DNA of 64,000 bases from Cytophagales bacterium. Its GTDB lineage: Bacteria; Bacteroidota; Bacteroidia; Cytophagales; Cyclobacteriaceae. The DNA is taken from assembly GCA_016124425.1 (NCBI GenBank), contig WGNT01000015.1:1-64000 (forward strand), given 5' to 3'. The notes beneath the pieces were generated by a model that worked only from the letters and a program-made list of their open reading frames with translations, had not been told where the DNA came from and did not search any database. Made by a program: the position numbers and the translations under genes. This document shows positions 34,426 to 43,347 of this stretch, one piece after another (the stretch's first letter is position 1; each line of letters starts with the position of its first letter).

Positions 34426-35793
34426 ATGCCATCTGGAATAACTTCCCGACAGTTAATTTTGATTTCCATTTTAGCAGTTATTGGTTCTTGTGTATCCGTA
34501 CCGAAGGAGGTCAATGTTCGTACGGAATATGCAGATATGCTAGCATATTCCATTGAAAATAAAATGCTAAACAAATGGTATCCTGCGGCCTATGACAAAG
34601 AATACGGGGGCTATATCAGTGCTTTTGAATACGATTTTACCCCGTCAGAAAATCAAAACAAAATGATCGTGTCTCAAGCACGACATCTTTGGACGACTTC
34701 TAAAGCCGCTTTGGATTTCCCTGACATAGCCCATTACAAGGATGGGGCGGATATAGGATTCGCTTTTATCCGTGATCATTTTTGGGATTCAACCTATGGT
34801 GGATTCTATACCTTGCTGGAGCGTGGGGGAGAAGTGGTTTCTACCAGCGCGGACGCAAAGACGGCGTATGGCAACGCCTTTGGCATCTATGGCTTAGCAG
34901 CATATTACGAAATGAGCGGAAATGAGGAAGCGCTGGAGTTAGCTAAAAAGGCATTTTTGTGGCTGGAATCACACAGTTATGATCCCGAATATGGCGGTTA
35001 CTTTCAGAACCTCTCCGCGGATGGTACACCCTTAAAACGAACAAGTGATACCCCTTCAACCGCTACAATTGGCTATAAGGATCAAAATAGTTCTATTCAT
35101 CTCCTTGAGGCGTTTAGCGAACTGTATCATGTATGGAAGGATCCGCTTTTGAAAACCCGGTTGGAAGAGCTTCTTTACCTGATACGCGATACTATTGTAC
35201 AGCCACAGGGATACTTGCAGTTATTTTTGTACCCGGACTGGACGCCTGTGAGTTTCAGGGACTCTTCAGAAGCCGTCATCGAAAAGCACCACGGTATCGA
35301 CCATGTTTCATACGGGCATGACGTAGAAACAGCCTATCTGATGATGGAAGCTTCCACAGTCCTTGGGCTTCCGAATGATACATTGACGTGGATTATAGGA
35401 AAGAAAATGGTCGATCATGCGTTAACGTATGGTTGGGATCCAAACACGGGTGGCTTTTATGATGGCGGTTACTATTTTAAAGGGGAATCGGAGCCAAGGG
35501 TTGTTAAAGATACTAAAAACTGGTGGGCCCAGGCGGAAGGGCTAAACACCTTGTTGATTTTTGCCGATTTATATCCTGAAGATCCACACGACTATTTTTC
35601 CAAGTTTGAGCAACAATGGGCGTACATTGATCAAAACCTTATCGACCATGAGCATGGAGAATGGTATTCCGGCGGAATAGATAAGCAACCACAATATAAA
35701 ACGGGAGCAAAAGGGCATATTTGGAAAACTGCCTATCACAACTATAGATCGCTTGCCAACTGCGTAAAAAGGTTAAGAAGTTCCCAGGAATAA
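34426..35793 (+). CDS. Lipoprotein AGE-family (N-acylglucosamine/cellobiose 2-epimerase-like) enzyme
   Basis: 455 residues with a lipoprotein signal (SILAVIGSC), so the enzyme should be exported. The rest is an (alpha/alpha)6 barrel of the AGE family: QARHLWTTSKA (about 83-93) with the conserved Arg-His, GNAFGIYGLAAYYE, SYGHDVETAYLMMEAS with His298, NWWAQAEGLNTLL with the conserved Trp-Trp and Glu, and AYHNYRS with His438. These are the residues used by cellobiose/mannose 2-epimerases, so the protein is probably active. Known members are mostly cytoplasmic, so export is unusual. Two heme-protein genes follow on the same strand after a 150-base gap. Substrate unknown. Confidence 0.85.
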   Translation: MPSGITSRQLILISILAVIGSCVSVPKEVNVRTEYADMLAYSIENKMLNKWYPAAYDKEYGGYISAFEYDFTPSENQNKMIVSQARHLWTTSKAALDFPDIAHYKDGADIGFAFIRDHFWDSTYGGFYTLLERGGEVVSTSADAKTAYGNAFGIYGLAAYYEMSGNEEALELAKKAFLWLESHSYDPEYGGYFQNLSADGTPLKRTSDTPSTATIGYKDQNSSIHLLEAFSELYHVWKDPLLKTRLEELLYLIRDTIVQPQGYLQLFLYPDWTPVSFRDSSEAVIEKHHGIDHVSYGHDVETAYLMMEASTVLGLPNDTLTWIIGKKMVDHALTYGWDPNTGGFYDGGYYFKGESEPRVVKDTKNWWAQAEGLNTLLIFADLYPEDPHDYFSKFEQQWAYIDQNLIDHEHGEWYSGGIDKQPQYKTGAKGHIWKTAYHNYRSLANCVKRLRSSQE

Positions 35794-35942
35794 GTTATCA
35801 GCTATTCAATGCAGCCGCGTGGCTTTCGATTTCCGGGTCGCCCCTGAAAAAAAATTCGTTTTTTGGTTATTTACTTTTCCCTATATTACGCGCCAATTTA
35901 ACAGTTCATGGTGCCTTGTGCACTTTCATGTTTAGCTAGTTT

Positions 35943-38900
35943 ATGAGAATTAAATCGATCAAACGAATCCCTTCACTAATTTCAGGAATTTTTCTGATAG
36001 CGACACTTTTTTTGTTATTCCAGCGATGCAGCAAAACCCCGGATGACTTACGCATCATACAGTTACAGCCTGACGAAGCAAAATCTGCGGCGGCATCAGT
36101 CGAGAGCCTAGTTAATCCTGAATTGGATGAGGGACTTACCCTGAGCCTATGGGCCTCCGATTCCTTGGTATTTGATCCGATTTCTATCAACTTCGACGAG
36201 CATGGAAGGCTGTATTATAGCCGCACAAACCGCCAGAAAAATTCCGAATTTGATATTCGCGGACATCAGGACTGGGAAATAGAATCGATCAGCTTACAGT
36301 CTATCGACGAAAAAAGGGCCTTTCTTAGAAAGGTTTTGTCGCCCGAAAATAGCGATAAAAATGAGTGGATGACAGACGTAAACGGTGATGGATCCCGGGA
36401 TTGGAGGGATATGACGATAGAAAGGGAACATATTTATCGGTTAGAAGATACTAATGGTGATGGCCTTGCCGACAAGTCGCAGTTAGTAGTTGAAGATTTT
36501 AACGATGAAGTCACAGACGTCGCCGGTGCTGTAATGAAGTTTGGCGATGACCTTTTCGTGGGTGTTGGTCCGGACATGTGGCGCATTAAAGAGCATCCTA
36601 AGCATGGATTAATGGAAGAAAAAACATCCATTGCCCACGGATTTGGTATCCACATCGGCTTTAGTGGCCACGGAATGTCAGGCTTGGAAATGGGTCCTGA
36701 CGGGAGGGTATATTGGGGTATAGGAGATATTGGATTTAACGGAACCGGACCGGATGGCGAGGAATGGAAATATCCCAACCGGGGAGTAATCGCACGTGCT
36801 AATCCAGATGGTACTGATTTTGAAATCTTTGCAATGGGCGTTAGAAATACCCATGAATTTGTTTTCGACGAATATGGTAACTTGATCAGTGTGGACAATG
36901 ACGGGGATCATCGCGGTGAGCGAGAACGCCTCGTTTACCTGGTCGAAGGTTCCGATACAGGATGGCGGACAAACTGGCAATTTGGTAAATATCGCGATCC
37001 GGACAACAATACCTATAAAGTATGGATGGACGAGAACATGCATACGCCGCGCTCGGAGGACAAAGCTGCCTATTTTATTCCCCCCATTAGCAACTATGTG
37101 AATGGACCCACAGGAATGGTATATAATCCTGGGACCGCCTTAGGACCGTCGTGGAAAAATACGTTTTTTGTAGCTGAATTTGTCGGAAACCCAGCCAGGT
37201 CTGGGATCCATGCATTCAAATTAAATCCCAAAGGAGCCGGATTCGAGTTAGGGGAAACAAAGAAAATAATGGGAGGCATCTTGGCAACGGGATTGGATTT
37301 TGCTCCGGACGGAGCCTTGTATTTTGCCGATTGGATCAACGGCTGGGGGACAAAGGACAGCGGCCGCATTTGGAAACTTGAAGCCAAGGATGGCGAAAAC
37401 CGGCAAGTCCAAGAAGAAACCGCGACGCTTATGGGGCAGGACTTCAACTCCTTTGATATGGAACAGCTTGCTGATTTGCTGGGACATGAAGATCAACGAA
37501 TCAGAAGGAAAGCTCAGTTTGCCCTTGCGGAGATGGGAAACAAGGGGATGGATGTCTTTAAGCAGGCATTGGCGCAAAAGGAAAACCGTTTGGCACGTGT
37601 GCATGCCGTTTGGGGTATAAGCCAACTTGCAAGAAAGAAGCGATCGGATGCAGAAGCCCTCATGCCTTATTTGAATGATAAAGATGAAGAAATTCGGGCT
37701 CAGGCAGCCCGTTGGATAGGGGACGTAAGATATGTAGATGCGGGTGAAACGCTGGTTCCCTTACTTGAAGATTCCTCTGACAGAACAAGGTTTTTTGCAG
37801 CCGAAGCGCTCGGACGAATTGCCTACCAGCCAGCCTTTTCGGCGATAGTGTCTATGCTCGCAGATAATGATGATAAAGATGTTTATTTGAGGCATGCCGG
37901 TAGTTTAGCACTGGCCCGTCTTGGACAAGTTGAGTCCTTAGTCGATTTGGCGGATAATCCATCAAAAGCAGTAAGAACCGCGGCAGTACTAGCACTTAGA
38001 AGAATAGAGGCACCTCAGATTTCTATATACCTTAAAGATAGTGATGAGTACATAGTTGCGGAAGCCGCACGGGCGATAAATGATGACTTTTCCATTCCCG
38101 GAGCTTTACCGGAACTTGGAAATGCCTTACTAGACAGCAGATTTTCCTCCGAACCGCTCCTACGAAGAGCTATCAATGCAAACTTGCGGGTAGGAACGAC
38201 ACGTGCCATGCAAAATCTAATCGAATACGTACAGCGTGAGGATGCACCAATTCCTATGCGTGTAGAAGCAATGCATGCGCTGAGCACTTGGACTAAGCCC
38301 TCTGTATTAGACCGTGTCGACGGCCGAAATAGAGGTAAGGTGGAACGTGATCCGCTAGAAATCCGTCAGGCATTATCGGGAATGCTCTTAGAACTTTTAG
38401 AAAATCAAGAAGCTGAAGTTCGTCTCGCTGCAGTAGGTGCTTTGGCAAAGCTTAACATTCGGTCATCATCTGAGAAGTTATTTGCGCTGTTGGAAAGGGA
38501 TAATAACCCACAGGTTAGGGAGCAGTCATTACGTGCATTGGCAGCATTGGACTGGGAAGACAATGACAAATCAATATCACGTGCGCTGAAAGATCCCGAA
38601 AAAAATGTGCGCGTGGCCGGGCTGGATCTGCTTGAACAGCTCAATCTCTCAGGTGACTTGATGGCTTCCTTACTTGCCGATGTGATTGCCAAGCAAACTG
38701 TAGAAGAAAAACAGGCAGCCCTTTTGACGCTCGGGAAGGTACCCTTAGCAGCTTCTGAGCCGGTGTTTTCCGCTCTCTTGGATGAGATGGAGCGTGGAAA
38801 ATTGTCCCCTGACATTGAGCTAGAACTGTCAGAGGCTTTGGATATCACTGCGTCTAAAAAACTTCTAGACAGATATGCTGATATTCAGGCGAAGCTTTCT

Positions 38901-39365
38901 CCGGATGAACTGTTGGTTTCTTACAAAGGGAGCATGTATGGCGGCGACGCAAGAAAGGGCAGAAATATCTTTTTCCAACATCAAACAGCGCAGTGTATCC
39001 GCTGTCACGCCTACGACGATTATGGCGGAAATGCAGGTCCAAGAATCAATGGAATCGGGAAACTGTTATCTAGAGAGGAACTGTTAGAAGCACTAATAGC
39101 ACCAAGTAAGCGGCTCGCACCTGGATTTGGAACCATTACTTTGGCCTTGCATGACGGAGAAACTGTATCAGGGGTATTGGAGAAGGAAACGGCTTCAAGT
39201 CTGTTCTTGAAAATGGGAAATAACCCGGACACTGAAATTAAAAAAAGCACTGTAAAAGACCGTACAATGGCGCCCTCAAGTATGCCAGATATGAAAGGCT
39301 TACTTTCACGGAGGGAGATTAGAGACCTTGTAAGTTTCTTAGCCACATTGACAGAGATAGAATAG
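35943..39365 (+). CDS. Propeller/HEAT-repeat/cytochrome c lipoprotein (PVC-type heme protein), copy 1
   Basis: 1,140 residues. Signal sequence ends in LFQRC, a likely lipid attachment site. Residues about 55-480 form a six-bladed propeller of the PVC-type dehydrogenase/soluble glucose dehydrogenase class, with Asp/Asn-rich calcium-loop motifs DVNGDGSRDW and DTNGDGLADKS, and NTHEFVFDEYGNLISVDNDGD. About 500-980 is an array of HEAT repeats (IRRKAQFALAEMG, IRAQAARWIGDVRY). The C-terminus carries a class I cytochrome c domain with heme motif CIRCH (Cys1018, Cys1021, His1022) and a distal SSMPDM Met. It probably oxidises a carbohydrate and passes electrons to periplasmic cytochromes; the substrate is not known. 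The following gene is its duplicate. Confidence 0.87.
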   Translation: MRIKSIKRIPSLISGIFLIATLFLLFQRCSKTPDDLRIIQLQPDEAKSAAASVESLVNPELDEGLTLSLWASDSLVFDPISINFDEHGRLYYSRTNRQKNSEFDIRGHQDWEIESISLQSIDEKRAFLRKVLSPENSDKNEWMTDVNGDGSRDWRDMTIEREHIYRLEDTNGDGLADKSQLVVEDFNDEVTDVAGAVMKFGDDLFVGVGPDMWRIKEHPKHGLMEEKTSIAHGFGIHIGFSGHGMSGLEMGPDGRVYWGIGDIGFNGTGPDGEEWKYPNRGVIARANPDGTDFEIFAMGVRNTHEFVFDEYGNLISVDNDGDHRGERERLVYLVEGSDTGWRTNWQFGKYRDPDNNTYKVWMDENMHTPRSEDKAAYFIPPISNYVNGPTGMVYNPGTALGPSWKNTFFVAEFVGNPARSGIHAFKLNPKGAGFELGETKKIMGGILATGLDFAPDGALYFADWINGWGTKDSGRIWKLEAKDGENRQVQEETATLMGQDFNSFDMEQLADLLGHEDQRIRRKAQFALAEMGNKGMDVFKQALAQKENRLARVHAVWGISQLARKKRSDAEALMPYLNDKDEEIRAQAARWIGDVRYVDAGETLVPLLEDSSDRTRFFAAEALGRIAYQPAFSAIVSMLADNDDKDVYLRHAGSLALARLGQVESLVDLADNPSKAVRTAAVLALRRIEAPQISIYLKDSDEYIVAEAARAINDDFSIPGALPELGNALLDSRFSSEPLLRRAINANLRVGTTRAMQNLIEYVQREDAPIPMRVEAMHALSTWTKPSVLDRVDGRNRGKVERDPLEIRQALSGMLLELLENQEAEVRLAAVGALAKLNIRSSSEKLFALLERDNNPQVREQSLRALAALDWEDNDKSISRALKDPEKNVRVAGLDLLEQLNLSGDLMASLLADVIAKQTVEEKQAALLTLGKVPLAASEPVFSALLDEMERGKLSPDIELELSEALDITASKKLLDRYADIQAKLSPDELLVSYKGSMYGGDARKGRNIFFQHQTAQCIRCHAYDDYGGNAGPRINGIGKLLSREELLEALIAPSKRLAPGFGTITLALHDGETVSGVLEKETASSLFLKMGNNPDTEIKKSTVKDRTMAPSSMPDMKGLLSRREIRDLVSFLATLTEIE

Positions 39366-39450
39366 GGTTTATCTCTGTTTATCCAAATTTCAACCTCAAT
39401 TCGACCTGCCGCCGAAACAGAAGTGCACGATAGTTTGTTTGTTAATACCT

Positions 39451-42400
39451 ATGAAATTTAATATAACCACCATTACTAAATATACTTCCATAGCTTTATT
39501 CGGCTCGATCTTCTTGTCACTTTTCGTGGTTTCCTGCAAAAAAGAGCCGAAAGACCTCCGGATAAAAACAATTTCCTTGGAAGAAGCGCGTACACAAGCC
39601 TCAGCTGTTGAGGCTTTGGTAAAGCCTGAACTTCACGAGGATTTTACGCTTCGGGTATGGGCAGTAGATTCGCTTGTAGCGGACCCCATCTCCATGCACT
39701 TTGATACAGAAGGCAGACTCTTTTATTCCAGAACGAACAGGAGAAAAATTTCTGAGTTTGACATCCGCAGTCATCAGGATTGGGAAATTCAATCCATCGG
39801 TATGCAGTCCGTTAACGACCGAAAACAGTTCATACATGAGGCCTTAGCTCCTGAAAACAGCGATAAAAATCAATGGCTTCCGGATATCAATCAAGACGGT
39901 TCGCATGACTGGAAGGACCTGACGGTTGAAAAGGAAAATGTGTACCGCATTGAAGACACAGATGGTTCCGGTATGGCTGATTTTGCACAGCTGGTTGTTG
40001 AGGATTTTCATGAGGAGATCACCGATGTGGCGGGTGCAGTCTTATACCACGATGGAGAGCTGTTCGTCGGTGTGGCGCCGGATTTGTGGAAATTAACAGA
40101 TACCGATGGTGACGGGCTGATGGATACAAAAACCTCTCTCATGCACGGATTTGGCGTTCACATCGGGTTTGGAGGGCATAATATGTCCGGCCTTACCATT
40201 GGTCCGGAAGGAAAAATTTACTGGGGAATCGGCGACATCGGTTTTTCAGGCACCGATGCTAGCGGTAAAAAGTGGCATTTCCCCAATGAGGGAGTCGTGG
40301 TACGCTGCAATACGGATGGCAGTGACTTCGAAGTATTTGCCCACGGCGTACGGAATACCCACGAGTTCGTATTCGATGAATTCGCCAATCTCATAAGTGT
40401 AGACAACGATGGCGACCATAGGGGGGAGCGGGAACGTATTGTCTATTTGGTAGATGGATCTGATTCTGGGTGGCGCATAAATTGGCAGTTTGGTAAATAC
40501 CGAGACAAAGATAACAACACCTACAAAGTGTGGATGGATGAAAATATGCATACTCCTGATTCACCCGACAAGGCGGCCTATTTTATCCCCACCATAGCCA
40601 ACTACGTGAACGGTCCGACGGGAATGGTATATAACCCAGGAACCGCACTTGGGCCGGAATGGCAGAACACGTTTTTTGTCGCTGAATTTGCGGGTAATCC
40701 TGCGCGATCTGGCATTCACGGATTCAAACTCAATCCAAAAGGGGCAGGTTTTGAACTTGGGGAGACAAAACAGATTATGGGAGGAATATTGGCAACCGGG
40801 ATGGATTTTGGTCCCGATGGGGCGCTTTATTTCTCCGACTGGATTGACGGCTGGGTGAATAAAGGCTATGGAAGAATCTGGAAAATGGATGTATCTAACA
40901 GTTCTTTCGAAGCGGAAAGAGCGGAAACAGCATCGCTAATGGGTGAAGATTTCGCTAAATTTGGCTCTGAGCGGTTAGCCGAACTACTTGGCCACCAAGA
41001 TCAACGGATCAGAAGAAAAGCCCAGTTTGCTTTGGCTAAAATGGGGAGTGAGGGAGCTGGCATTTTCCAGGATCAACTTAAGCAAACTGGTAATAGAATG
41101 GCCAGAATCCATTCTATTTGGGGAATATCCCAACTAGCAAAAGAAGATAATCAAATTGGAGGCAAACTTATTCCCTACCTTACTGACCAAGACGAGGAGG
41201 TGAGGGCGCAAGCGGCAAAATGGATTGGGGACATTCGATATTCCGAGGCAGGAAAAGACCTTCTTCCATTGCTACAGGATACAAATAGCCGAGTAAGGTT
41301 TTTCGCAGCGGAGGCGCTGGGTAGGATTGGCTACAAAGCGGCGGTAGTTCCAATTATTAGGATGCTAGAGGAAAATGACGGTGCTGACAACTACCTGCGT
41401 CATGCAGGAAGCCTAGCACTAGCACGTATCGGGGAAATTGATCCAATACAAGCCCTTAAAGACCATCCTTCCAAAGCCGTCCGAATAGCCGCAGTTGTTG
41501 CCTTGCGCCGCATGCGGCATCAAGCAGTCGCCGAATTTCTGCGCGATTCAGAGGAATCGGTCGTAGCCGAAGCGGCAAGGGCGATCAATGATGACTTTTC
41601 AATTCCAGAGGCAATTCCAGCACTGGCAGGTATCTTAAATAAGACAGATTTCTCTACCGAGCCAATTATACGCCGATCGATTAATGCCAACCTCCGGGTA
41701 GGAGGTACAGAGAATTTGCAGCAACTTATTACGTTTGTCAATAGCGGTAACGCCTCAAAAGAAATGAGAATTGAGGCCTTAGGAGCATTGGCGACTTGGG
41801 CAAAGCCATCAGTACTTGACAGGGTAGACGGAAGGTATAGGGGAGAGGTATCCCGGGATCCTGAACAACTCAGGCTTGCATCAAAAGATGCTGTCATCAA
41901 TTTACTCTCTAATAAGGATGAGGAGGTACGTATTGCTTCCGTGAATGCAATAACCAAAATCGGTATTGCCGACGCTGCTGATAAGTTGTTATCGATGCTT
42001 TTAGGTGATCCGTCTCCATTGGTGAGAGAAGCAAGTCTTGTTAGTTTTACCCGTATGGAAAATGTGGCGGTAGACAAAGCAATCGAGAGCGCACTTTCAG
42101 ATCCTGCGCTTCAGGTAAGGGTGGCTGGATTAGGCCTTATTGAGCAACTGGAAATATCCGACGATCTCAAGGCAAACCTGCTGATGGATGTTATCAACAA
42201 ACAGACAATAGAAGAGAAGCAGGCGGCTGTTTTATCCTTGGGAAAGCTTAATCCCGATACCGTAGTCCCTTTGTTTGAAGAGATTCTTACCAAGTTGGAG
42301 ACAAACAAACTTGCTCCGGAGATAGAATTGGAGCTTGTAGAGGCTCTTGAAACCCTCGATAATGCCAACTTGTCTGCGAGATATGCCGCCATTCGATCCA

Positions 42401-42864
42401 ACCTCAGTAAGGATGAATTATTGGCTTCCTACAGCGGAAGTATGTATGGTGGTGACCCCATAGCTGGGAGAAAACTGTTTTTCCAGCATCCCACCGGGCA
42501 ATGCATCAAGTGTCATTCCTATGACGATTTTGGAGGAAATGCCGGGCCGAGGCTCAACGGTATTGGCGCCTTGTTGAGTAGGAAAGAATTGCTCGAAGCA
42601 TTGATTGATCCCAGTAAACGACTAGCTCCGGGGTTTGGCGTTGTCATCCTAGATTTAAAAGAAAACCAAAAATTAGCGGGGATCCTCGCTGCTGAAAATG
42701 AAACCAGTATTACGGTGAAAATGGGTAACAAGCCGGATACTGTCGTGATGAAAGAGCATATCGTCGTTAGGAAGGATGCACCTTCAAGCATGCCGGATAT
42801 GAAGCAATACCTGAACCGCCGTGAGATTAGGGATTTGGTGAGTTATTTGGCTACCTTGAAATAG
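39451..42864 (+). CDS. Propeller/HEAT-repeat/cytochrome c lipoprotein, copy 2
   Basis: 1,137 residues from the ATG at 39451; a TTG further upstream is in frame but unlikely. Signal sequence ends in VVSC. The domain order equals copy 1, and the two align nearly without gaps over their whole length: the heme motif CIKCH begins at residue 1018 in both, and NTHEFVFDE, SVDNDGDHRGERER, NYVNGPTGMVYNPGTALGP and GGILATG are shared. This is a tandem gene duplication. The copies differ most near the N-terminus and in scattered HEAT-repeat surface positions. The distal Met in SSMPDM is also kept. The 85-base gap to copy 1 suggests one operon. Confidence 0.87.
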   Translation: MKFNITTITKYTSIALFGSIFLSLFVVSCKKEPKDLRIKTISLEEARTQASAVEALVKPELHEDFTLRVWAVDSLVADPISMHFDTEGRLFYSRTNRRKISEFDIRSHQDWEIQSIGMQSVNDRKQFIHEALAPENSDKNQWLPDINQDGSHDWKDLTVEKENVYRIEDTDGSGMADFAQLVVEDFHEEITDVAGAVLYHDGELFVGVAPDLWKLTDTDGDGLMDTKTSLMHGFGVHIGFGGHNMSGLTIGPEGKIYWGIGDIGFSGTDASGKKWHFPNEGVVVRCNTDGSDFEVFAHGVRNTHEFVFDEFANLISVDNDGDHRGERERIVYLVDGSDSGWRINWQFGKYRDKDNNTYKVWMDENMHTPDSPDKAAYFIPTIANYVNGPTGMVYNPGTALGPEWQNTFFVAEFAGNPARSGIHGFKLNPKGAGFELGETKQIMGGILATGMDFGPDGALYFSDWIDGWVNKGYGRIWKMDVSNSSFEAERAETASLMGEDFAKFGSERLAELLGHQDQRIRRKAQFALAKMGSEGAGIFQDQLKQTGNRMARIHSIWGISQLAKEDNQIGGKLIPYLTDQDEEVRAQAAKWIGDIRYSEAGKDLLPLLQDTNSRVRFFAAEALGRIGYKAAVVPIIRMLEENDGADNYLRHAGSLALARIGEIDPIQALKDHPSKAVRIAAVVALRRMRHQAVAEFLRDSEESVVAEAARAINDDFSIPEAIPALAGILNKTDFSTEPIIRRSINANLRVGGTENLQQLITFVNSGNASKEMRIEALGALATWAKPSVLDRVDGRYRGEVSRDPEQLRLASKDAVINLLSNKDEEVRIASVNAITKIGIADAADKLLSMLLGDPSPLVREASLVSFTRMENVAVDKAIESALSDPALQVRVAGLGLIEQLEISDDLKANLLMDVINKQTIEEKQAAVLSLGKLNPDTVVPLFEEILTKLETNKLAPEIELELVEALETLDNANLSARYAAIRSNLSKDELLASYSGSMYGGDPIAGRKLFFQHPTGQCIKCHSYDDFGGNAGPRLNGIGALLSRKELLEALIDPSKRLAPGFGVVILDLKENQKLAGILAAENETSITVKMGNKPDTVVMKEHIVVRKDAPSSMPDMKQYLNRREIRDLVSYLATLK

Positions 42865-42902
42865 TGGTTATATGGTTCCGCAAGGTTGCTCTTCATGATT
42901 CA

Positions 42903-42919
42903 GGCAATTTGAAATTGCC
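42903..42919 (+). terminator. Palindrome after copy 2, possible weak terminator
   Basis: GGCAATTT-G-AAATTGCC is a perfect 17-base palindrome beginning 39 bases after the stop. As RNA it gives a 6-bp stem with a 5-base loop, followed a few bases later by five T. It may end transcription of the heme-protein genes. Confidence 0.45.
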
Positions 42920-43159
42920 ATAATGTTTTTGCGGAAATAAACTGTGAACCACAAGGTTATTGCTGACTTACGAGAAGCTGGGTTTCGCCAATACGGTCAT
43001 TCTATATAATAGACCGCAGACAGGATAACTAGTGGTATATTGAACTTCCTTTCCGAGGTTGAAAAGGAGCTTGTAAGATGTAGCCTAAGGTAGGAAGCCT
43101 AACACATATCTTTATCGAGTTGAGCCAATAAACCGCTCCTTTCGTACAGTGACATCTCT

Positions 43160-43207
43160 AAAAAAACGGGTGGACTTCTCGAAATGATAAAACCCACCCG
43201 CGTTTTT
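43160..43207. terminator. Bidirectional terminator
   Basis: CGGGTGG (43167-43173) pairs with CCACCCG (43194-43200) over a 20-base loop. Seven A precede the left arm and CGTTTTT follows the right arm, so it can act on either strand. It lies between the converging heme-protein and GDSL genes. Confidence 0.7.
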
Positions 43208-43347
43208 GAAAATCAAAGCGTTTCTTTCGGGAAAACATTCTCCGGTTTAATCGCTCGGCACTAGATAAATTCACCTAGCAAGGGTCTCCTTAACGGCCTA
43301 AGCAATATAGAGAAGATAGCCCCTTATTGATTTCTAATCGGCTGTCA

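Larger units (their letters stand above)
42865..43347. other. Gene-free interval between converging genes
   Basis: 483 bases without a supported gene. It contains a 17-base palindrome (42903-42919) and, near the end, a two-way terminator (43160-43207), listed separately. The remainder shows no repeat or reading frame of note. Confidence 0.5.

Noticed and set aside
41520-42077. 185-residue frame opposite the second heme-protein gene
   Set aside because: It is an antisense frame of a HEAT-repeat region whose Ala/Leu/Glu-rich codons leave the reverse strand open. No independent support.
42960-43130. Possible transposase remnant between the converging genes
   Set aside because: None of the six frames gives a recognisable transposase stretch, and no terminal inverted repeats or target-site duplications were seen.
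43130-43160. Similarity to the antisense of the 23S rRNA sarcin-ricin loop (ACCGCTCCTTTCGTAC)
   Set aside because: Only about 14 of 16 bases resemble the rRNA complement, and the flanks on both sides do not match 23S rRNA. It is most likely chance.
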